A DNA stretch of 35,307 bases from Flavobacteriaceae bacterium (GTDB lineage: Bacteria; Bacteroidota; Bacteroidia; Flavobacteriales; Flavobacteriaceae). Positions 24,292-32,440 of the stretch are shown one piece after another. The translations under genes and the position numbers were made by a program. How positions within the stretch are numbered: the first letter of the stretch is position 1; each line of letters begins with the position of its first letter. Where the stretch lies: positions 1-35,307 of the forward strand of contig RFPP01000019.1 in NCBI GenBank assembly GCA_009926065.1, given 5' to 3'. The notes beneath the pieces are model-generated. The model was not told where the DNA came from. It saw only the letters and a program-made list of their open reading frames with translations, and made no database searches.

Positions 24292-25950
24292 TTAATTAAT
24301 TCCGTGGTCTTTCATTACTTTATTTAAGTTTTTCACTAAGGCAAACATCAATAGGGTTGCAAACATTAATAATCCGAAGTTTACCCAAAAGAAATTGGCC
24401 TTATCATCATAAGTGTCCCACATGCTAGCTAAAACACCAGATAATTTATTTCCTATTGAAGTTGCTAAAAACCATCCGCCCATCATTAATGCAGTAATAT
24501 TTTTTGGAGATAATTTAGAAACAATCGATAATCCCATAGGACTTAGGAATAACTCTCCAATTGTTATAATTCCGTAATTAGCAACCAACCACCACACGGA
24601 TACTTTTTCCATTCCATTGTTTCCTATATGAACTGCAGCGACCATTACTAAAACAGATAAAGCTGAAATTAATAATCCGAATGCAATCTTTGTTGGAGTT
24701 GAGGGCTCTTTTTTTCTGCTTCTTAAAAAAGTAAAGAAAGCGACAACAAGCGGCGTTAATATAATAACCCAACCTGGATTTATTGATTGGCTTAAGCTAG
24801 TTACCCAAACACTTATCGTAGTTCCCTCTTTAGGCAAAGTATCTTTTTTAGTATTTCTAAAATAAATAGGGTAATCTACCACTTTGATTACTTCACCGTT
24901 TTCTTTTTGTAGTCTAAATTGATTGTCATATAATTCTGTTGAATCTTTTTTATAGGTTATTTCTTTTGATTGAACCAACGTTGAAAAAACTTTTTCAGTT
25001 GTTCCTGTTACTTGTCTGTCGGTATATCTGTCAGCCCAAGTATTTAATGCCGAACCATTTAATTTGAAAACTGCCCAAAATAAAATCACCACAGCAAAAA
25101 TAGAAAGTAATGCTCCAATTGGTCTTTTTTCTTCTTTTTTTGCTTTGAAAAAGAGACTTCCATAAAAATATATTATAGGAAAACATGCAAAAATAAATGC
25201 GTCAGTACTGTCTGAGCCAAAAATAGCACTATCCAAATTCACATCTGATTGTACTCCTTTAATTAACCATCCAATAATCCCGAAAACTACTGATGGAACC
25301 AAAATATAAAATACAATTTTAGAAAAAGGCATATCCCCTTCTTGAATTCCTTTTTTATCCGTTTTATCACCATAATGTTTCGTTCCTATTAGAAAAACGA
25401 TAACGCCAATAATCATTCCAACCCCAGCAGCCATAAATGCATATTGCCAACCGAGTAAAATTTGCAGTGCGGCTCCAAAAAAATTACAAATGAAAGCTCC
25501 AACATTTATACCCATATAGAAAATATTGTAACCTTCGTCTTTCTTTTCTTTATATTGGTCGTCATTGTAGAAATTACCTAATAAAGTTGAGATATTTGGT
25601 TTGAAAAACCCGTTTCCAACGATTACTAACGTCATTGCAATATATAACATGGTCAAACTATGTATTCCCATCATAAAATAACCTGCACCCATCATTATTC
25701 CTCCAATTACGATTGATTTTTTATACCCAAGATATCTGTCGGCAACTAAACCACCAATGAATGGAGTTAAAAATACCAAAGCAATAAAAGTTCCATATAA
25801 ATCGGAAGCTTCTTTCTCGGTCATAGCGAAACCAGCTTCTACATCTTTAAGGTATAATGTAAAAATTCCGATCATTAAATAATAACCAAAACGTTCCCAC
25901 ATTTCAGATAAAAATAAATAAGGCAGTGCTTTAGGATGACTTTTCCACAT
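24292..25950 (-). CDS. POT-family transporter with divergent TM7 and a large extracytoplasmic insert
   Basis: A 552-residue POT/PTR2-family membrane protein. The ExxER motif (SEMWERFGYY, 15-24), 'GNGFFKPNISTLLGNFY' and 'GELFLSPMGLSIVSKLSP' are present. Two features set it apart from its neighbours. The TM7 segment reads 'FWAVFKLNGSALNTWA' (291-306), so the usual Glu-Gln is replaced by Lys-Leu. Residues about 301-390 form a polar, charged insert between helices, rich in Lys/Thr/Glu. I recall related Bacteroidota transporters with a Lys at this point, which suggests a conserved subfamily and perhaps a different substrate or coupling. It is followed by the third POT gene after 3 bases, and preceded by a hairpin. 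Confidence 0.87.
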   Translation of the reverse strand: MWKSHPKALPYLFLSEMWERFGYYLMIGIFTLYLKDVEAGFAMTEKEASDLYGTFIALVFLTPFIGGLVADRYLGYKKSIVIGGIMMGAGYFMMGIHSLTMLYIAMTLVIVGNGFFKPNISTLLGNFYNDDQYKEKKDEGYNIFYMGINVGAFICNFFGAALQILLGWQYAFMAAGVGMIIGVIVFLIGTKHYGDKTDKKGIQEGDMPFSKIVFYILVPSVVFGIIGWLIKGVQSDVNLDSAIFGSDSTDAFIFACFPIIYFYGSLFFKAKKEEKRPIGALLSIFAVVILFWAVFKLNGSALNTWADRYTDRQVTGTTEKVFSTLVQSKEITYKKDSTELYDNQFRLQKENGEVIKVVDYPIYFRNTKKDTLPKEGTTISVWVTSLSQSINPGWVIILTPLVVAFFTFLRSRKKEPSTPTKIAFGLLISALSVLVMVAAVHIGNNGMEKVSVWWLVANYGIITIGELFLSPMGLSIVSKLSPKNITALMMGGWFLATSIGNKLSGVLASMWDTYDDKANFFWVNFGLLMFATLLMFALVKNLNKVMKDHGIN

Positions 25951-25968
25951 AATAATTCAATTTAAAAA

Positions 25969-25997
25969 AAACCTACAAGGATTTCTCTTGTAGGTTT
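25969..25997 (-). terminator. Hairpin between the first and second POT genes (terminator or attenuator)
   Basis: A perfect 11-base-pair stem (25969-25979 with 25987-25997) with a seven-base loop is followed on the minus strand by a T run (complement of 25964-25970). It lies 29 bases past the stop of the first POT gene and 19 bases before the start of the second, so it could end the upstream transcript or limit readthrough. Confidence 0.75.
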
Positions 25998-26025
25998 GAA
26001 AGATATAAAAATATTTTTTAAAAAA

Positions 26026-27744
26026 CTAAGTCATTCCATTCATCATTTTCTTCAAACGTGGAGATAAAATGGCAAGTATTACAGCAGCAATTCCGCAAAG
26101 TATTACGAAAACCATAAAAAACTCGTACAAATTATGAATTTCAAAACCAGCGAAAGAAGTGTTTTCAATTGGTAATTGTTCTTTTTCAAATATCGCTAAT
26201 TGTTCAGTAGTTAAAGTAATTTTCTTATCTAAAACATCTTGTAAATTGAATCCTAATTTTTCGGCTTTAACAAATTTATCACCTGTTGCTGGAATAATTG
26301 CACCTAATGAACCTGCTAAAGCATATCCTGCAGCATTTGAAATAAAGAAAACTCCATATAAAAGTGAAGCAAATCGTTTTGGCGCTAATTTACCTACTAA
26401 TGACAATCCAATAGGTGATAAACAAAGTTCACCCATAGTTTGAATTAAATATAAAAGCATTAACCATTTAATTGCTAATAATCCTGAATTTCCGAGATCT
26501 TTTACATTGTGTGCTATAATAAAATAGCTTAAAGCAATTAATGCTAATCCTATAGCCTGTTTTAAGGGAGATACCGGTTCTTTTCCTTTTGCTCTTAGTT
26601 TATCCCAAAGCAAACTAAAAGGAAGTGCTAACATTACAACAAAAAGACCATTAAAAATTTGAACCATTGAAGGTGGCATGTTCCACCCAAAAATATTTCT
26701 ATCAGTTTGATTGTCGGCAATAAATGTTAATGAAGATCCAGCTTGTTCAAAAGCAGCCCAAAAGAAAATAATAAAGAAGGAAACAATATAAATTACCCAT
26801 ATTCTCTGTCTTTCAATTTTGTTTTCAGCCGAACTCATTATTAAATAGGCTAATGAGATTCCAGCAGAGTAAATAAAAGGGTATATAAGTCCTTTAATTA
26901 ATTGTCCCATTTCAACAGAAGTGAAACCAAATTCTCCAACTAATATATATCTAAATACAAAAAATAATACCGTAAACAATCCAAATGCAATTCCAATAGA
27001 TTTACCTGTAAATTTTGCTGTTTGGGTTTCCCCTTCTTCAAAATCTCCGGCTTCATTGTTTTTAGGTAAATCGCCAATTGGTCTTCCATCAGGTGTAACT
27101 ACATACTTATCTTTTAACATAAAAAAAGTAATAGTACCAATTATCATTGCGATAGAAGCAGCTAAGAACCCCCATTTAAAAGCAAAAATATCTCTAACTC
27201 CGGTTTCTGCATCTTTGATATCGCCCACCCATGGACAGATAAATTGCCCTAGAAAAGCACCTATGTTAATACCCATGTAAAAAATGGTAAATGCAGAATC
27301 CAATTTACTTTTTTCTTGTTTTGGATATAAACTACCAACCATTGAAGAAATATTTGGTTTGAAAAATCCATTACCAAAAATTATTATAAATAATGCAAGC
27401 CACATAAACAACTTTGCACTACCAATGTTAGAATCAAAAGTAGATGCACTTATAAACAATAAAAATTGTCCAATAGCCATGAGCGTTCCACCAAACATGA
27501 TACTGTATCTGTTTCCAATATATTTATCGGAAATAAACCCTCCTAGTAGTGGTGTTAGGTAACATAGTGCCAAAAAACCTCCATATATAATTGCCGCATC
27601 CGCTTCTTTAATTAATAAAGAATTTACCATAAATAAGGTCAAGATAGCCCGCATTCCATAAAAATTGAAACGTTCCCACATTTCAGTTCCAAATAATACC
27701 CAAAGTCCCTTTGGATGTGACGATTTTATTGCAGTTTCACTCAT
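26026..27744 (-). CDS. POT-family proton-dependent oligopeptide transporter (first in cluster)
   Basis: A 572-residue POT/PTR2-family transporter. Intact motifs are the ExxER motif in 'GTEMWERFNFYGMRA' (19-33), 'GNGFFKPNISSMVGSLY', 'FYMGINIGAFLGQF', TM7 'FWAAFEQAGSSLTF' (328-341) with the usual Glu-Gln, and 'GELCLSPIGLSLVGKLAP'. A polar insert of about 55 residues at 486-540 lies between the last two helices, and a charged cytoplasmic loop spans about 210-248. It lies 61 bases downstream of the DPP-IV-like peptidase gene on the same strand, so dipeptides released by that enzyme are the natural substrate; this is inference. A terminator-like hairpin follows. Confidence 0.93.
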   Translation of the reverse strand: MSETAIKSSHPKGLWVLFGTEMWERFNFYGMRAILTLFMVNSLLIKEADAAIIYGGFLALCYLTPLLGGFISDKYIGNRYSIMFGGTLMAIGQFLLFISASTFDSNIGSAKLFMWLALFIIIFGNGFFKPNISSMVGSLYPKQEKSKLDSAFTIFYMGINIGAFLGQFICPWVGDIKDAETGVRDIFAFKWGFLAASIAMIIGTITFFMLKDKYVVTPDGRPIGDLPKNNEAGDFEEGETQTAKFTGKSIGIAFGLFTVLFFVFRYILVGEFGFTSVEMGQLIKGLIYPFIYSAGISLAYLIMSSAENKIERQRIWVIYIVSFFIIFFWAAFEQAGSSLTFIADNQTDRNIFGWNMPPSMVQIFNGLFVVMLALPFSLLWDKLRAKGKEPVSPLKQAIGLALIALSYFIIAHNVKDLGNSGLLAIKWLMLLYLIQTMGELCLSPIGLSLVGKLAPKRFASLLYGVFFISNAAGYALAGSLGAIIPATGDKFVKAEKLGFNLQDVLDKKITLTTEQLAIFEKEQLPIENTSFAGFEIHNLYEFFMVFVILCGIAAVILAILSPRLKKMMNGMT

Positions 27745-27805
27745 TTTTTTTAATTTTTGGTTTTGTTTGATTGATTTTTATTAGTAAACTAGGGTAAATA
27801 TACTA

Positions 27806-29977
27806 TTATAAATTGTTATAAATAAAATTCGTCATTTTATTATACAATTGAATTCTTGTTTTTCCACCGTAAATTCCGTGATTGTTATCAGGATAAATTT
27901 GTGAATCAAATTGCTTATTGGCTTGAATTAAAGCTTCCATCATTTGCATTGAATTCTGTACATGAACATTGTCATCACCAGAGCCATGAATTAAAAGAAA
28001 TTTCCCCTTCAATTTATCTACGTGATTGATTGGTGAATTGTCGTCATAACCACTTGCATTTTCTGCCGGTGTTTGCATATATCTTTCAGTATAAATACTA
28101 TCGTAAAATCTCCAATTGGTAACTGGAGCAACGGCAATTGCCATTTTAAATACATCGTTCCCTTTCAATATACAGTTAGAAGCCATAAAACCACCATAAG
28201 ACCATCCAAATATTCCTATTCTTGTTTTATCTACAAATGGATAATTCCCAATTACTTTGGCAGCATCAATTTGGTCTTCCACTTCAAATTTTCCTAGTTC
28301 TTTTTGAGTACATTTTTTAAAATCGGCTCCTTTAAATCCTGTTCCACGTCCGTCAACGCAAGCCACAATGTAACCTTGTTGGGTTAACATTAAAAACCAA
28401 TAATCGTCAGTTGAGTTCCAATCGTTATTAACTTGTTGCGATCCTGGACCTGAATATTGGTACATAAAAACTGGGTATTTTTTATTAGGATCAAAATCTT
28501 TAGGTTTCAAAATCCATGCGTTTAATTCATTTCCTTTTTCTGTTTTTAAAACGAAAAACTCTTTTGAAGGCAGGTTGTAGGATTTTATTTTATTTGCTAA
28601 AGCTTCATTGTTTTCAATAACTTGAATTTCTTTTCCGTTTTTAGCATCATTTAAAGTATAGGTAGTCGGCTGAGTAGCGCTTGAAAAAGAAGTGATGAAA
28701 TATTGAAAATTCGGACTAAAAGTAGCGTTGCTTGTACCTGTTTTAATCGACAATCTAACTTTGTTTTTTCCATTTAATCCAATTCTGTAAACGTCTCTGT
28801 TAATAGAACCGTTTTCTACTGATTGATAAAAAATAGTTTGATTTTTTTCGTCAAAACCATAGTAATTCGTTACTTCCCAATTTCCTTTTGTAACTTGGTT
28901 TTTTAGTTTCCCATTTTTATCATAAACATAAATATGATTGAAACCGTTTTTTTCACTAGTCCAAATGAAACTGTTGTCTTTCAAAAATGTCAAATTATCC
29001 GTAACATCAACATAAGCTTTGTCTTTTTCATTCAACACCACTTTTGTAGTTCCAGAGGTTCCATCCACAAAAACTAAATCTAAATTATCTTGATGACGAT
29101 TTAATATTTGAGTACAAAGAACATTACTGTCATTGGTCCATTTCATTCTAGCAATATAAAAATCAGAATAGTTTTTTAAATCGATATTTTTAGTATTTGC
29201 AGAAGCAACATCATAAATATGAAGAGAGACCTCCGAATTTTTTTCACCCGCTTTTGGATATTTAAATGTTTGAATTGAAGGATAAAGATCTTTATAAAAC
29301 ATTGACATTGAAAATTCCGGCACTTGACTTTCGTCAAATTTAATATAGGCGATTTTTTTGCTGTCACCACTCCAATCGAATGCTTTTACAAATGCAAATT
29401 CTTCTTCGTAAACCCAATCCGTAATTCCATTAATTATAGAATTTCTAACCCCGTCGGTTGTGATTTGCTCCGTTGATTTAGAGCTAATATCATAAATAAA
29501 TAGATTATTTTCTTTTGCAAAAGCAATTTTGGTTCCATCAGGAGAAAAGGTAGGTTCCTGAATTTTAAAATCAAATAAAAGAGTTAATTTTTTTGAAGCA
29601 ATTTCATATAAAAAATATTTGGCTACAAAAGAACGGCGAAAAATCTGATCTGTATTATTAGCTATTAAGATCGTTTTTTCATCAGAACTAAAGGTATAAC
29701 TATCAATTCCTTCTAGCGATTTATGGTCTTTAGTATCAATTAAAGTAGCTACTTTTTTAAGAGTGGCAAAGTCATATAAGTCAATTTGATAGCTTCGAGT
29801 TGTTCGATCAAAATTTAAAACGGTATATTGATTGGTATTTTTTAATGCTTGTAAATCATCCATTCCTTTAGCTCTAAAGGCACCTGAATATATGGATTCG
29901 ACAGTAATTTTTTGTTGTGCTACAATTGAAAAAGAGGCGAATAGAAATAATAAAGTTAATTTGTAAATAAATTTCAT
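27806..29977 (-). CDS. Dipeptidyl-peptidase IV-type S9 serine peptidase
   Basis: A 723-residue exported prolyl-oligopeptidase-family enzyme. The signal peptide is at residues 1-20 (ending IVAQ). A beta-propeller occupies about 40-470 and the alpha/beta hydrolase domain about 490-723. The catalytic triad is Ser593 in 'GWSYGG', Asp668 in 'GSGDDNVH' and His700 in 'PDNNHGIYGG'. The DPP-IV glutamate pair that anchors the substrate amino terminus is present in 'DWVYEEEF' (187-194). It should remove N-terminal dipeptides, preferring proline or alanine at the second position, in the periplasm. Being directly upstream of POT transporters fits a peptide-scavenging operon. Confidence 0.94.
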   Translation of the reverse strand: MKFIYKLTLLFLFASFSIVAQQKITVESIYSGAFRAKGMDDLQALKNTNQYTVLNFDRTTRSYQIDLYDFATLKKVATLIDTKDHKSLEGIDSYTFSSDEKTILIANNTDQIFRRSFVAKYFLYEIASKKLTLLFDFKIQEPTFSPDGTKIAFAKENNLFIYDISSKSTEQITTDGVRNSIINGITDWVYEEEFAFVKAFDWSGDSKKIAYIKFDESQVPEFSMSMFYKDLYPSIQTFKYPKAGEKNSEVSLHIYDVASANTKNIDLKNYSDFYIARMKWTNDSNVLCTQILNRHQDNLDLVFVDGTSGTTKVVLNEKDKAYVDVTDNLTFLKDNSFIWTSEKNGFNHIYVYDKNGKLKNQVTKGNWEVTNYYGFDEKNQTIFYQSVENGSINRDVYRIGLNGKNKVRLSIKTGTSNATFSPNFQYFITSFSSATQPTTYTLNDAKNGKEIQVIENNEALANKIKSYNLPSKEFFVLKTEKGNELNAWILKPKDFDPNKKYPVFMYQYSGPGSQQVNNDWNSTDDYWFLMLTQQGYIVACVDGRGTGFKGADFKKCTQKELGKFEVEDQIDAAKVIGNYPFVDKTRIGIFGWSYGGFMASNCILKGNDVFKMAIAVAPVTNWRFYDSIYTERYMQTPAENASGYDDNSPINHVDKLKGKFLLIHGSGDDNVHVQNSMQMMEALIQANKQFDSQIYPDNNHGIYGGKTRIQLYNKMTNFIYNNL

Positions 29978-30092
29978 AATTAGTTTTTTAAAAAATCATT
30001 CAATTTTAGTGAAAATTTCTGAAATCACCACCTTTTTTTTTCTAAAATGTAATTTCATAGGGTAAGTTATTTTATTAGAATTGATGAAAATG

Positions 30093-30100
30093 TATATTTG
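30093..30100 (+). promoter_or_regulatory. Putative -7 promoter box for the HMG-CoA reductase operon
   Basis: TATATTTG matches TAnnTTTG and ends 22 bases before the ATG at 30123. No -33 TTG at the standard distance is evident. The 145-base gap between the divergent genes holds nothing else I can name. Confidence 0.45.
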
Positions 30101-30122
30101 CATGAATTAATAATTTACACAA

Positions 30123-31439
30123 ATGAATAATGCCATTGCTGGATTTTCAAAATTGTCAAAAGAAGATAAGATAAATTGGATTGCAAATACCTATTTTTCT
30201 AATTCGAATGAAGCAATATCTATTATAAAAAAATATTGGAATTCAGATTCAAAGATCCAACAGTTGCATGATGAATTCATTGAAAATACAATCACAAATT
30301 TTTATTTGCCATTGGGTGTTGCTCCCAATTTTCTTATCAATGGAAAATTCAAAACTATTCCTATGGCAATTGAGGAAAGTTCAGTGGTGGCTGCAGCTTC
30401 AAAATCGGCGAAATTTTGGTCAACTCGGGGTGGATTCAAAGCGACCGTTTTAAATACTGAAAAAATTGGTCAAGTTCATTTTATATTCAAGGGTGATGGA
30501 GTAAAATTGGGAAAATTCTTTCAAGAAATTCAAAATAAATTATACGAATCTACTGAGAACTTAACCAAAAACATGCAAAAACGAGGCGGTGGAATTTTAT
30601 CTATTGAACTTAGAAATAAAACCAACTTAATTCCAAATTATTATCAGTTGCACGCTACATTTGAAACTAAAGATTCCATGGGTGCCAACTTTATTAATTC
30701 TTGCTTAGAGCAATTTTCAAAAACACTAAAAGAAGAGGCTAATTCATATTCAAATTTCTCCGAAAGTGAAAAAAATATTGAAGTGGTAATGAGCATTTTA
30801 TCTAATTACGTTCCAAATTGCATTGTTCGCGCTGAGGTTTCCTGTAAAGTAGCTGAATTATCAGATAAAAATATTGAAAACCCTGAAGTTTTCGCTAAGA
30901 AATTTGTTCAAGCTGTTGAAATTGCAGAGGTAGAACCTTTCAGAGCGGTGACGCATAACAAAGGAATCATGAATGGAATTGATGCTGTTATTTTGGCAAC
31001 AGGCAATGATTTTCGCGCTGTAGAAGCTGGAATTCATGCTTATGCGTCAAGAAATGGAAGTTATTCTAGTTTGTCTCATGCCAAAATTGAAGATGGAATT
31101 TTCAGTTTTTGGATAGAAATTCCTTTAGCTCTGGGAACGGTAGGCGGATTAACTTCACTTCACCCTATGGTGAAATTATCATTGGAAATGCTAGAAAAAC
31201 CTTCGGCAAAGGAACTTATGGAAGTTGTTGCCGTAGCGGGATTAGCACAAAATTTTGCTGCATTACGTTCATTGACTACAACAGGAATTCAGGAAGGGCA
31301 TATGAAAATGCACCTCAACAATATATTAAATCAATTTCAGGTAACTGATGAAGAACGAGTTTTGATAAAAAATCACTTTAAAGATACCGTAGTTTCTCAC
31401 TCAGCAGCCGTTGATTTTATTGAAAAATTAAGAGCATAA
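30123..31439 (+). CDS. mvaA: Hydroxymethylglutaryl-CoA reductase, class II
   Basis: A 438-residue class II HMG-CoA reductase converting between HMG-CoA and mevalonate. The catalytic residues can be placed by comparison with the Pseudomonas mevalonii enzyme: Glu84 in 'IPMAIEESSVVAAAS', Lys280 in 'THNKGIMNG', Asp296 in 'ATGNDFRAVEAG' and His393 in 'QEGHMKMH', with spacing almost identical to that family. Databases often label this class 'degradative', but next to a mevalonate-pathway-type kinase a biosynthetic role in isoprenoid formation is more likely. It is the first gene of a two-gene operon, 26 bases before the kinase. Confidence 0.94.
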   Translation: MNNAIAGFSKLSKEDKINWIANTYFSNSNEAISIIKKYWNSDSKIQQLHDEFIENTITNFYLPLGVAPNFLINGKFKTIPMAIEESSVVAAASKSAKFWSTRGGFKATVLNTEKIGQVHFIFKGDGVKLGKFFQEIQNKLYESTENLTKNMQKRGGGILSIELRNKTNLIPNYYQLHATFETKDSMGANFINSCLEQFSKTLKEEANSYSNFSESEKNIEVVMSILSNYVPNCIVRAEVSCKVAELSDKNIENPEVFAKKFVQAVEIAEVEPFRAVTHNKGIMNGIDAVILATGNDFRAVEAGIHAYASRNGSYSSLSHAKIEDGIFSFWIEIPLALGTVGGLTSLHPMVKLSLEMLEKPSAKELMEVVAVAGLAQNFAALRSLTTTGIQEGHMKMHLNNILNQFQVTDEERVLIKNHFKDTVVSHSAAVDFIEKLRA

Positions 31440-31465
31440 ATTGCTTCTTACCTGGCAATATCAAA

Positions 31466-32377
31466 ATGGAAAAAACTTTTTACAGTAACGGAAAACTATT
31501 AATTACAGGCGAATATTTAGTTCTTGACGGAGCAAAAAGTTTGGCATTGCCAACAAAATATGGGCAATATTTAAAAGTTTCTTCGGGTGACTTAGATCAA
31601 ATTCATTGGAAAAGTTTTGATGTAGATAATAGCATTTGGTTTGAAGAAATTTTTACATTCAAAGAAATAATAAATTTCGAGGTTTCAGATAATTTATCGC
31701 AAAGAGAAACTTTAATTAAAATTTTACACGAGGCTAATTTGTTAAACGATGATTTTTTAAAATCATCATTAGGTTATTCCATTTCGACGGTACTTACTTT
31801 TCCAAAATTTTGGGGTTTAGGAACTTCATCGACATTAATTAATAATATTGCTCAATGGCTACAAATTGATGCTTTTATGTTACTTAAAAACAGTTTTGGA
31901 GGAAGTGGTTACGACATTGCATGTGCTCAAAATGATACTCCTATTTTATACCAATTACAAAATGGTTTGCCAATAGTTGAAAAAGTAAATTTCAATCCTG
32001 AATTTACGGATAATATTTATTTTGTTTATTTGAATAAGAAGCAAAGTAGTAAAACTTCAATTGAGAATTATTTTAAAAATAAGAAGAATATTTATAATGA
32101 TATTTTGATTATAAACAAAATTACTTCTGCCGTTTTAGATTGTAATTCATTGGAAGAATTTTGTGATATGCTAGACAAACACGAAAAAGTAATGAGGGAA
32201 ATTCTTGAACTCCCTATGGTAAAGGAAAATTTATTTCCTGATTTTGATGGATCAATAAAAAGTTTGGGGGCTTGGGGTGGCGACTTTGTAATGGCCGTTT
32301 CAAAGAAAAACCCAACTGCTTATTTTGAAAACAAAGGATACAAAACGATTGTTAGTTATAAAGATATGATTTTGTAA
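31466..32377 (+). CDS. GYDIA-family GHMP kinase
   Basis: A 303-residue GHMP-superfamily small-molecule kinase. Motif 1 is 'GKLLITGEYLVLDGAKSLAL' (9-28) and the ATP-binding motif 2 appears as 'GLGTSSTLI' (117-125), a variant of GLGSSAA. The diagnostic 'GSGYDIA' (146-152) gives the Bacteroidota family its name, and a motif-3-like 'SLGAWGGDFVMAV' is near residue 270. It is adjacent to HMG-CoA reductase, so a mevalonate or phosphomevalonate kinase role is plausible, but which step it performs cannot be read from the sequence. A strong terminator follows. Confidence 0.85.
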   Translation: MEKTFYSNGKLLITGEYLVLDGAKSLALPTKYGQYLKVSSGDLDQIHWKSFDVDNSIWFEEIFTFKEIINFEVSDNLSQRETLIKILHEANLLNDDFLKSSLGYSISTVLTFPKFWGLGTSSTLINNIAQWLQIDAFMLLKNSFGGSGYDIACAQNDTPILYQLQNGLPIVEKVNFNPEFTDNIYFVYLNKKQSSKTSIENYFKNKKNIYNDILIINKITSAVLDCNSLEEFCDMLDKHEKVMREILELPMVKENLFPDFDGSIKSLGAWGGDFVMAVSKKNPTAYFENKGYKTIVSYKDMIL

Positions 32378-32394
32378 ACGATATTGTTATAAAT

Positions 32395-32426
32395 AAAAAA
32401 CCCGTCAATAAATTGACGGGTTTTTT
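32395..32426. terminator. Bidirectional intrinsic terminator between the GHMP kinase and ppiD-like genes
   Basis: A 14-base-pair perfect stem (32395-32408 with 32413-32426) with loop TAAA is flanked by A-T pairs that give a T tract on either strand. It serves the kinase gene and the convergent isomerase gene. Confidence 0.92.
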
Positions 32427-32440
32427 ATATTAAACTATTT

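Noticed and set aside
26921..27562. Open frames on the plus strand across the first POT gene
   Set aside because: They are antisense to conserved helices, have no family features and reflect the codon composition of the real gene.
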